From the NCBI GenBank assembly GCA_016783995.1, contig JADHVN010000033.1, positions 1 through 12,246 on the forward strand: 12,246 nt of DNA. The letters are read 5' to 3'. The notes under the pieces are model-generated. The model was given only the letters and a program-made list of their open reading frames with translations. It made no database searches and was not told where the DNA came from. The DNA is from Actinomycetota bacterium. Lineage in GTDB: Bacteria; Actinomycetota; Humimicrobiia; Humimicrobiales; Humimicrobiaceae. This document shows positions 1-4,992 of the stretch, piece by piece. Positions within the stretch are counted from its first letter, which is position 1, and every line of letters begins with the position of its first letter. Made by a program: the position numbers and the translations under genes.

Positions 1-33
1 ATGCAGAAGAAAGAATAAGGGGAGGTAAATAAA

Positions 34-324
34 ATGAGCGTAATGAGCCTGCGTTTAAACAAGGAAGAAATAGAGCGGATATCTAAATTGTCAGCACGAA
101 AGAAAGAGGCAAAGTCAGAAGTCATCAGGGAGTTGATACAGGAAGGATGGGTATTCTACTGGCTTAAATTATATCATGCAGGAAAGGTATCCATAGGAAA
201 AATGGCGGAAGAGCTTGGTCTTTCTGTAAATGAGGTGTTGGATTTGCTTGCTGAGTTTGGGGTAGAGTCTCCAATTCGTTATGATGACTATCTTCTTGGT
301 TTTGAGAATCTAAAGAAAATTTAA
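34..324 (+). CDS. UPF0175 family antitoxin-like protein (ribbon-helix-helix N-terminus)
   Basis: 96 aa. Residues about 4-38 look like a ribbon-helix-helix/CopG-type DNA-binding segment (a short beta strand MSLRLNKEE, then two helices). Residues about 42-96 match the UPF0175 pattern: a W/Y-rich helix ending LYHAGKVSIGKMAEELGLSV, then LDLLAEFGVESPIRYDDY. UPF0175 proteins are usually antitoxins beside PIN/DUF3368-type toxins and are thought to repress their own operon. The ATG at 34 has a strong site, GGGGAGGT at 19-26, 7 nt upstream; a second in-frame ATG lies three codons in. No toxin gene follows: the next 188 bp are AT-rich and non-coding. A partner, if any, would be upstream of the window. 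The five codons at 1-15 before TAA 16-18 may be the tail of an upstream gene, but this cannot be decided. Family call fairly sure; active antitoxin role is inference. Confidence 0.75.
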   Translation: MSVMSLRLNKEEIERISKLSARKKEAKSEVIRELIQEGWVFYWLKLYHAGKVSIGKMAEELGLSVNEVLDLLAEFGVESPIRYDDYLLGFENLKKI

Positions 325-360
325 TTTAAAATTTTTGATTTAAATTTGAAAAATATTTAT

Positions 361-413
361 AATCTGTGATTTTAATTAATTATTTTAATAACTGTTTCGA
401 AATTATACATACT
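361..413. repeat. Degenerate direct repeat, copy 1
   Basis: Ungapped alignment by eye with 1528-1580 gives about 39 of 53 identical bases. The best core is 383-404, matching 1550-1571 at 20 of 22 positions and sharing TTTTAATA, CTG and TTCGAAATT. It lies in the AT-rich spacer after the UPF0175 gene. Low complexity inflates similarity, but the TTCGAAATT core is not simple AT sequence. Nature unknown. Confidence 0.5.
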
Positions 414-426
414 AAGGGAGCCAATC

Positions 427-435
427 TGATATAAT
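427..435 (+). promoter_or_regulatory. Extended -10 promoter for the DUF4342 gene
   Basis: TGATATAAT is a perfect extended -10 (TGN then TATAAT at 430-435). No good -35 is visible at normal spacing, which is tolerable for an extended -10. The predicted start of transcription is near 442, giving a leader of about 70 nt before the GTG at 513. Confidence 0.45.
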
Positions 436-512
436 TTTATATAGATATTAAAAATCTAATAAAAGTTCCAATCCTGGCAGATGTTTAATTAATGATTTTA
501 ATTAAAAGGTAG

Positions 513-764
513 GTGATAAAAATTACTAAAAAAAATAAAGAGGAGTTTGAGGTAAAAGGTGAAGATTTACTGAGAAAGATCAAGGAACTGATAAGAGAAG
601 GAAATATCAGGAAAATTACCATTAAAAGTGAAGAAGGGAAAACCCTGATTCAGATTCCTTTGACCCTGGGAGTGGTTGGGGCAATACTTTTGCCGGTATG
701 GGCCGCAATAGGTGCTATTGCAGCAATAGTTACCAAGGCTACTATATCTGTTGAAAGAGAATAA
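513..764 (+). CDS. DUF4342 domain small membrane-associated protein
   Basis: 83 aa. An amphipathic charged N-terminal part (residues 1-47, with EFEVKGEDLLRKIKELIREG and a strand-like IRKITIKSEEGKTLIQIP) is followed by a hydrophobic stretch at about 48-75 (LTLGVVGAILLPVWAAIGAIAAIV) and a short tail. This is the layout of DUF4342, a family of unknown function sometimes attached to a UBA-like domain, which is missing here. The hydrophobic stretch could be one membrane helix or a hairpin. Start is GTG; AAAGG at 505-509 is close to it. A six-codon open frame (ATG 492-494, stop TAG 510-512) ends directly against the GTG, so translational coupling is possible but unproven. The gene stands alone: its own extended -10 lies upstream, and 200 non-coding bases separate it from the toxin-antitoxin pair. 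Family call good; function unknown. Confidence 0.75.
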   Translation: MIKITKKNKEEFEVKGEDLLRKIKELIREGNIRKITIKSEEGKTLIQIPLTLGVVGAILLPVWAAIGAIAAIVTKATISVERE

Positions 765-856
765 AGATTATTTCATTAAAGCAGTTTATCAATTGGGATT
801 ATTACTGCTGAGTGAGATGCGGAAGGTATTTTAAAATTAAATATTTTCATTTTTGG

Positions 857-872
857 AATTATTTAAATAATT
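857..872. repeat. 16-bp perfect AT palindrome upstream of the toxin-antitoxin promoter
   Basis: AATTATTTAAATAATT is a perfect palindrome lying about 65 bp upstream of the -10 of the antitoxin gene, and is followed by a T-run. It consists only of A and T, so chance is quite possible. It could be an operator for the AbrB-fold antitoxin or a weak terminator for the gene before it. The rest of the 765-968 spacer shows only a weak AGCAGT/ACTGCT inverted pair (780-785 and 804-809). Confidence 0.25.
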
Positions 873-934
873 TTTTAATGATATTATCCAGTTATTTTTA
901 AAAATGGTTTTTGTTTTATTTATTTTTCTGAATT

Positions 935-943
935 TGGTATAAT
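935..943 (+). promoter_or_regulatory. Extended -10 promoter of the toxin-antitoxin operon
   Basis: TGGTATAAT gives a perfect TATAAT (938-943) with an upstream TGN. A clear -35 is absent; TTGTTT at 911-916 is too distant (21-nt spacer). The predicted transcript start is near 950, about 34 nt before the ATG at 984. It is the same promoter type as that before the DUF4342 gene. Confidence 0.5.
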
Positions 944-983
944 ACGAATATAGGAAAATCTTATTTAATTGGTGGTGAGGAGA

Positions 984-1253
984 ATGGTTACAAAGCTAAG
1001 AGAAAGGTCACAAGTGACTCTGCCGGCAGAAATTGTTAAAAAACTTGATCTTAAAGCTGGCGATAATCTTGAGATAACTCTGGAAGATGACAAAATAGTA
1101 ATAAAACCTGTCCTGGTTATAGACAGATCACAGCTATGGTTCTGGTCAAAGGATTGGCAGGCTAAAGAAAAAGAAGTTGAAGCAGATATTAAGTCCGGTA
1201 GAATCCATAAAGCTTCTGGATTTAAGGATTTAATAGAAAAACTAGAAAAATAA
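984..1253 (+). CDS. AbrB/MazE/SpoVT-family antitoxin
   Basis: 89 aa from ATG 984. The frame is open back to a TTG at 969, but GGTGGTGAGG at 971-980 is the ribosome site, so the longer start is unlikely. Residues 1-42 form a SpoVT/AbrB swapped-hairpin DNA-binding domain (VTKLRERSQVTLPAEIVKKL, then KAGDNLEITLEDDKIVIKP). Residues 50-89 are the toxin-binding tail common in this antitoxin group, with LWFWSKDWQ and an acidic helix. It should neutralise the RelE-fold protein encoded 1 bp downstream and repress the shared promoter at 935-943. The operon order, antitoxin first, is typical. Call secure at family level; the partner is assigned from adjacency. Confidence 0.88.
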   Translation: MVTKLRERSQVTLPAEIVKKLDLKAGDNLEITLEDDKIVIKPVLVIDRSQLWFWSKDWQAKEKEVEADIKSGRIHKASGFKDLIEKLEK

Positions 1254-1254
1254 G

Positions 1255-1515
1255 ATGGAAATATTTTTTTCAGAAAGATTTAAAAAAGATTATAAATTAT
1301 TTTCAGGAGATATAAAGAAGACAGTAATGGCTAAATTAAAAATACTTTCTGAAAATCCCTATCATCCGTCTCTAAGAACTAAAAAAATAAAAGGAAAAGA
1401 AGATATTTTTGAAACAAGTATTAATATGAATATTAGAATAACCTGGAATTATTATGAAGGTAAAATATTACTCAGGACAATAGGGGAACATGATAAGACC
1501 ATTAAAAATCCTTGA
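1255..1515 (+). CDS. RelE-superfamily type II toxin
   Basis: 86 aa, the usual size for RelE/YafQ/HigB-like toxins. It has an N-terminal strand and basic helices (FSERFKKDYKLF), the linker ENPYHPSLRTKKIKG, and the C-terminal sheet with residues typical of this fold: IFETSINMNIRITW (Arg61) and ILLRTIGEHD (His79, Asp80). Many relatives cleave mRNA in the ribosome A site; which activity this one has cannot be read from sequence. ATG 1255 follows the antitoxin stop after a single base, so translation is probably coupled. No frameshift or stop is seen, and the protein looks intact. Its final codons contain one arm of a 12-bp inverted repeat. Confidence 0.85.
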   Translation: MEIFFSERFKKDYKLFSGDIKKTVMAKLKILSENPYHPSLRTKKIKGKEDIFETSINMNIRITWNYYEGKILLRTIGEHDKTIKNP

Positions 1516-1619
1516 ATAGGTATAACAAATCCTTAAAATTGATTACTTCTTTTAATACCTGGTTCGAAATTTCATAAACTTATTATAGAATTTTTATAAA
1601 GCAATTATAATGGTCTTAT
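1493..1619. repeat. 12-bp inverted repeat bracketing the spacer after the toxin
   Basis: ATAAGACCATTA at 1493-1504, inside the end of the toxin gene, is perfectly complementary to TAATGGTCTTAT at 1608-1619. About 103 nt lie between the arms, containing repeat copy 2. A second small pair, AGGTAT (1518-1523) and ATACCT (1555-1560), is nested inside. It may be a long RNA stem at the convergent junction or the ends of a small element. No target duplication was recognised. Confidence 0.5.
1528..1580. repeat. Degenerate direct repeat, copy 2
   Basis: Partner of the repeat at 361-413, in the same orientation, with about 39 of 53 identical bases. A gapped match of the type TATA..TTTTATA continues beyond it (about 1583-1603 against 430-445). 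It lies in the spacer between the convergent toxin and biotin ligase genes. A tRNA T-arm-like string GGTTCGAAAT occurs in it but has no supporting stem. Confidence 0.5.
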
Positions 1620-1655
1620 TATACTAATATTATATAAGAAAAGCACCTCCAGGAT

Positions 1656-2315
1656 TTAATCATAGTTAAGAATTTTTTCTATTTTTTTAAATAAAGTTTT
1701 AAAATCTCTTGTTTGTGAGTAATATTTATAATCTCTCTCAAAATTAAGCAGTATTTTTGATAGGAAATATTCTCTTTCTATATCTTTACCCAATATAGTT
1801 TTAATAGACACTGATTTTTTACCAAAAGGGGCAAGGTCTTCTGTATCCAGGTTTGCATTTATACCAATTCCAATAATTAAATAAATATCGCTGTTTATTT
1901 TTTCAACTTCAGTTAAAATGCCGCCTAACTTTAATTTTTCATAATAAATATCGTTAGGCCATTTTATAATTGCTTTTATTTTATATTCTGTATCCAGCAC
2001 AGCAGCGATGGAATAAGCGGCAATCAGTGTAACTTCCGGAAGATTTTTTTCTTCAAGTCTGGTTTTAAGTATTATAGTAAACCATAGACCCCCTTCAGGA
2101 GATACCCACACTCTTTCAAGTCTGCCTTTGCCTTTTTCCTGGGTTTCAGCCAGTACCACAGTCCCATTAAGACTTTTCTGGCTTTCTTCTTTATTAATTA
2201 TGAGATTAGAGGCAAAATTATTGGTGGAGTCTACCTTTTTTAAATAAATTATGTTTTTTCCGATATGATCGGTCTCAAGGAACTTTTTATACTTATCTAA
2301 ATTGAAATTTATCAT
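1656..2315 (-). CDS. birA: Biotin--[acetyl-CoA-carboxylase] ligase, catalytic domain only
   Basis: 219 aa. It activates biotin as biotinyl-AMP and transfers it to the lysine of the AccB biotin carrier. Visible: DSTN (29-32), the adenylate loop KGKGRLERVW (61-70), SPEGGLWFTI, KWPND (118-122), the active-site lysine in LKLGGILTE (Lys129) and GIGIN (149-153). There is no N-terminal winged helix, so this is a monofunctional ligase and not a BirA repressor. The chain stops after ...KKIEKILNYD, where homologues continue into an SH3-like C-terminal domain of about 45-50 residues; that domain is missing and is not found in any frame just downstream. No clear ribosome site precedes ATG 2315, which lies 19 nt after the TM2 gene stop, so coupling is likely. 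Being divergent from the acc/fab operon fits its role. Function confident; completeness uncertain. Confidence 0.9.
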   Translation of the reverse strand: MINFNLDKYKKFLETDHIGKNIIYLKKVDSTNNFASNLIINKEESQKSLNGTVVLAETQEKGKGRLERVWVSPEGGLWFTIILKTRLEEKNLPEVTLIAAYSIAAVLDTEYKIKAIIKWPNDIYYEKLKLGGILTEVEKINSDIYLIIGIGINANLDTEDLAPFGKKSVSIKTILGKDIEREYFLSKILLNFERDYKYYSQTRDFKTLFKKIEKILNYD

Positions 2316-2334
2316 TTAATATTTAAAGATTTAT

Positions 2335-2535
2335 TCAGTCAACCCATTTTACATTGCTAAAATTATATTTAGTAGCAATTAAAATGACATCAATGATCCA
2401 CCAGATTCCAAAACCGCCAAATGTTATCAGTTTTAAAATCCCCAGGCCTACATGACCCATTATGAACCTGTCTACGCCAAGCTGTCCAAAAATAATAGAC
2501 ATTACCAGCGCTAAAACCCAGTTTACTTCTTTCAA
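2335..2535 (-). CDS. TM2 domain membrane protein
   Basis: 66 aa. It has the TM2 signature: a first hydrophobic segment (about 6-20), the loop GQLGVDRFIMGHVGLGILKLITFGG, and a second segment GIWWIIDVILIATKY. The conserved Asp-Arg-Phe and Gly-rich turn are present. TM2 proteins have two membrane helices and no settled bacterial function. Translation starts at TTG (complement of 2533-2535) with AGGAG six to seven nucleotides upstream on the minus strand; no ATG fits. It is the first gene of a short minus-strand operon with the biotin ligase and shares the divergent control region with fabZ. A link to lipid synthesis is suggested only by position. Confidence 0.85.
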   Translation of the reverse strand: MKEVNWVLALVMSIIFGQLGVDRFIMGHVGLGILKLITFGGFGIWWIIDVILIATKYNFSNVKWVD

Positions 2536-2555
2536 TGTTTGCTCCTTTTTAATAA

Positions 2556-2591
2556 TTTTTTATAATGTATAGTACTATATATTATATAAAA
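2556..2591. promoter_or_regulatory. Long AT-rich near-palindrome, candidate operator in the divergent spacer
   Basis: Arms of 18 bp centred between 2573 and 2574, with two mismatches. The core TATAGTACTATA (2568-2579) is perfect. The palindrome holds TATAAT on the plus strand (2561-2566) and on the minus strand (2586-2581), so a dimeric regulator here could cover both the fabZ-side and TM2-side promoters. Good -35 boxes are not evident. It has the general shape of a fatty-acid regulator site but is not a recognisable FapR consensus. Confidence 0.35.
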
Positions 2592-2614
2592 AAAGAAAGA
2601 ATAAATAACGAAAA

Positions 2615-2725
2615 AAAGATGGAATTCTGTATTGCAGCAGGCTGCAGAGTCAAAGCAGCGGTTTTTCTATGAAACTATAAAAATATTGCAGCGTCTATCT
2701 AAAAAGCTGCAGGGGTTCCATTTTA
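2615..2725 (+). promoter_or_regulatory. Structured 5' leader of the fab operon, candidate attenuator
   Basis: A GC-rich island in an AT-rich spacer, carrying three GCAGC and two GCTGC pentamers. Possible pairings: an outer stem AAGATGGAA (2616-2624) with TTCCATTTT (2716-2724, one G-U); TGCAGC (2633-2638) with GCTGCA (2706-2711); GCTGC (2641-2645) with GCAGC (2655-2659), followed after two G by TTTTT (2662-2666), which looks like a small intrinsic terminator; and TGCAGC (2687-2692) with GCTGCA (2706-2711). Several are mutually exclusive, as in attenuators or riboswitches. No T-box sequence or known riboswitch core was recognised. Ligand and mechanism unknown; the pairing was done by eye. Confidence 0.35.
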
Positions 2726-2766
2726 TATTTATCATTAAGGATTTTTTTATATAAAGGAAACAAGTT

Positions 2767-3195
2767 ATGAAAGAAATGAGCAGGAAAGATATTGAAAGTA
2801 TTATTCCCCACAGAGACCCTTTTCTTTTAATCGATAAAATTGTTGAAGTTGAGCCAGGCAGGAGAATTAAAGCAGTAAAATATGTCAGGCAGGAAGAATA
2901 TTATTTTAAGGGACATTTTCCCTCCAACCCCATTATGCCCGGAGTTCTCATAGTTGAGACTATTGCCCAGGCAGGAGCAGTTTCAGTTCTTATGCTGTCT
3001 GAAAATAAAGGAAAACTTGTATTATTTGCCGGTATAGATAAAGCCAGGTTCAGGAGAATAGTAAAACCTGGAGATGAACTGACGGTAGAGGTGGAGATGG
3101 AAAGCTTTAAGAGAAATATTGGTAAGGCAAAGGGAAGGGCAATGGTTGGAAATGATATTGCCTGCACGGCGGATATAATGTTTGCCCTGGGCTAG
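2767..3195 (+). CDS. fabZ: 3-hydroxyacyl-[acyl-carrier-protein] dehydratase FabZ
   Basis: 142 aa, normal length. It dehydrates 3-hydroxyacyl-ACP to trans-2-enoyl-ACP in fatty acid elongation. It is a single hotdog domain with IIPHRDPFLLIDKI near the N-terminus and the active-site helix GHFPSNPIMPGVLIVETIAQAG. His50 and Glu64 correspond to the catalytic His54 and Glu68 of the E. coli enzyme. ATG 2767 has AAGGA at 2754-2758, 8 nt upstream. It is the first gene of fabZ-fabD-fabG-fabF-accD-accA and lies directly behind the structured leader, so its expression probably reports any leader control. FabZ rather than FabA is indicated because no isomerase-linked features or fabB neighbour are present. 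Confidence 0.95.
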   Translation: MKEMSRKDIESIIPHRDPFLLIDKIVEVEPGRRIKAVKYVRQEEYYFKGHFPSNPIMPGVLIVETIAQAGAVSVLMLSENKGKLVLFAGIDKARFRRIVKPGDELTVEVEMESFKRNIGKAKGRAMVGNDIACTADIMFALG

Positions 3196-3210
3196 GAAGG
3201 ATTTCTATAG

Positions 3211-4221
3211 TTGAATGGTAAAAACAAAAAAAACACTTGGGGCTTGAAAAGGATTGCACTTATGTTCCCGGGTCAGGGGTCGCAGTACCAGGATATGGGG
3301 GGAGAATTTTTAGGCGCCAATAGCAAATATAGAAGGTACTTTGAAATTTCAAGTGAGGTTATAGGTAAAGATATATTAAAGATAATTAGCGGCAGCGATA
3401 AGGATAATTCACTTGATAATACCCGGTTTAGTCAGATTTCAATTTGCACATTAAGCTGTGCTCTAAATGATTATATAGTAAATGATCTTTCCATAAACGA
3501 GGAATGTATTGATACTGTATTGGGACATAGCCTGGGAGAATACAGCGCGCTTTACAGCAGCGGCGCTTATAGTTTTGAGCAGGGGGTGAAGCTTGTTGGA
3601 TACAGGGGAAAGATTATGAGTGAAGCTGACAGGAGTGCAAAAGGAATGATGGCTGCTGTTTTGGGGACAGGGATAAGTATAATTGAAGATGTTCTTGGTG
3701 GTTTTAAAGACAGGGTATTTGTTGCTAATTATAATGACTACTTGCAGATAGTGATAAGCGGATATGAAGATGCAGTTGGTGAAGCGATAAAAGAATTAAA
3801 ATCAAGAGGGGTAAGAAAGATAATACCGCTTAAAGTCGGTATTGCTTCGCACTCCCCGTTAATGAAGGAAGTTTCAGATAAACTTGTAAGATTTATTGAA
3901 GAGAATGTTAAACTTACAGACATGAATTTGCCTTTCTTTTCCACTACCGAGGTGACTTACAGGGATAGGAATGATATTAAAAAGACTTTGACCGGCCAGC
4001 TGACCGGTCCCATAAGGTGGGTCGACAGTATTGAGTATCTGCTTGAGAAAGGCGTCGCGATATTTGTAGAAGTTGGTCCCGGGGGAGTTTTATCCGGATT
4101 GGTTAGTAGAATTGCACAAAGGAGTGGCAAGGATATTATTATACTGAACACCAACAAAATGGAAGATATTGAAAATTTAAAAAATGCATTAAAAAAAGAA
4201 GGAATCATAAATGAGGCTTAA
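3211..4221 (+). CDS. fabD: Malonyl-CoA:ACP transacylase FabD
   Basis: 336 aa from TTG 3211. It moves the malonyl group from CoA to acyl carrier protein, supplying FabF. Visible are GQGSQ (21-25), the nucleophile elbow GHSLG with Ser107, Arg132 in YRGKIM, and His214 in IASHSPLM, equivalent to Ser92, Arg117 and His201 in E. coli, plus the C-terminal VEVGPGGVLSGL. The chosen TTG has GGAAGG (3195-3200) 10 nt upstream and adds about 12 residues before the usual MFPGQG start. An in-frame TTG at 3244 would give the canonical length but has only a poor site. The 3' end overlaps fabG by 11 nt, so translation is coupled. Confidence 0.95.
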   Translation: MNGKNKKNTWGLKRIALMFPGQGSQYQDMGGEFLGANSKYRRYFEISSEVIGKDILKIISGSDKDNSLDNTRFSQISICTLSCALNDYIVNDLSINEECIDTVLGHSLGEYSALYSSGAYSFEQGVKLVGYRGKIMSEADRSAKGMMAAVLGTGISIIEDVLGGFKDRVFVANYNDYLQIVISGYEDAVGEAIKELKSRGVRKIIPLKVGIASHSPLMKEVSDKLVRFIEENVKLTDMNLPFFSTTEVTYRDRNDIKKTLTGQLTGPIRWVDSIEYLLEKGVAIFVEVGPGGVLSGLVSRIAQRSGKDIIILNTNKMEDIENLKNALKKEGIINEA

Positions 4222-4954
4222 AGATAAGGTGGCCATAATAACCGGCGGTGCCAGGGGCATTGGAAAGAAGATCAGCCAGACTTTTTTAAAGGAAGGTGCA
4301 TCTGTATATATTTTCGATGTCAACCAGGAAGAAGGAGCCAGGACCGTAAGTGAATTTAAGCCGGCTTATGATGATAAAGTTAATTTTTTCAAAGTAGATA
4401 TAACTGATGAAAAAAGTGTGGAGCAGTCTATAGAAAAAATTATTAAGGATGAAGGCAGGATTGATATTCTGGTCAATAATGCCGGAATCACCAGGGATAA
4501 TCTAATACTCAGGATGAGTCTTGAAGATTGGAAAAAAGTAATTGATATAAACCTGACCGGAGCTTTTATCTGTTCCAAGCATACAGTCAAATATATGGTA
4601 AAGAATAGAAGTGGAAAAATAATAAATATATCTTCAATAGTCGGGGTTCACGGGAATGCGGGACAGAGTAATTACTCGTCATCTAAAGCCGGAATAATAG
4701 GGCTTACCAAGACTCTTGCCAGAGAACTAGCGGGCAGAAATATTCTGGTTAATGCTATAGCTCCTGGCTATATTGAGACTGAAATGACCAAAAAGTTGAG
4801 TGATAAAATAAAGGAAAAATTGATGGAACAAATTCCTACCGGGAGGCTGGGAAGTGTAGACGATGTTGCAAAGACAGCGCTTTTTCTGGCAAGTAATGAC
4901 TCCAATTATATAACCGGTACTGTAATAAATCTGGATGGCGGAATGGGTATTTAA
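4211..4954 (+). CDS. fabG: 3-oxoacyl-[acyl-carrier-protein] reductase FabG
   Basis: 247 aa. NADPH-dependent reduction of 3-oxoacyl-ACP; a classical short-chain dehydrogenase. Visible are the cofactor motif TGGARGIG (11-18), NNAG (89-92), catalytic Ser142, Tyr155 and Lys159 (ISS..., YSSSK), the substrate loop NAIAPGYIETEMT, and the terminal dimer motif LDGGMGI. Catalytic positions are offset by four from E. coli FabG (Ser138, Tyr151, Lys155), so the alignment is nearly colinear. ATG 4211 lies inside the end of fabD, with AGAAGGA (4197-4203) 7 nt upstream. In many genomes acpP follows fabG; here only 38 non-coding bases separate it from fabF. Confidence 0.95.
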   Translation: MRLKDKVAIITGGARGIGKKISQTFLKEGASVYIFDVNQEEGARTVSEFKPAYDDKVNFFKVDITDEKSVEQSIEKIIKDEGRIDILVNNAGITRDNLILRMSLEDWKKVIDINLTGAFICSKHTVKYMVKNRSGKIINISSIVGVHGNAGQSNYSSSKAGIIGLTKTLARELAGRNILVNAIAPGYIETEMTKKLSDKIKEKLMEQIPTGRLGSVDDVAKTALFLASNDSNYITGTVINLDGGMGI

Positions 4955-4992
4955 CAGGTAGAGTGGTAACTTTATAAAAAAAGGAATTATTG

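Noticed and set aside
323..346. AATTTAAA/TTTAAATT hairpin just after the UPF0175 stop
   Set aside because: The stem is purely A-T, with no proper T-run after it; too weak to call a terminator.
780..809. AGCAGT/ACTGCT inverted repeat after the DUF4342 gene
   Set aside because: Six-bp stem with an 18-nt loop and no following T-run; not convincing as a terminator.
969..983. Upstream TTG/GTG starts for the antitoxin
   Set aside because: They fall inside the ribosome-binding stretch that serves ATG 984, and the AbrB domain begins at the ATG.
1558..1575. tRNA T-arm-like string GGTTCGAAAT
   Set aside because: The flanking bases do not form the five-pair T stem, and no acceptor, anticodon or D arm is present.
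361..1580. Idea that the left region is an integrated mobile element
   Set aside because: No integrase, transposase or clean target duplication is present; the flanking repeats are degenerate, so only the repeat observation is reported.
2615..2725. T-box leader or FapR operator upstream of fabZ
   Set aside because: The conserved T-box antiterminator sequence is absent, and the FapR-like TTAGTACCTG half-site arrangement is not found.
2901..3167. 88-codon minus-strand frame inside fabZ, and similar antisense frames in fabD, fabG, accA, the kinase and malic enzyme genes
   Set aside because: Each is opposite a complete, recognisable gene; they have low-complexity Ser/Ile/Leu-rich composition and no supporting ribosome site or motif.
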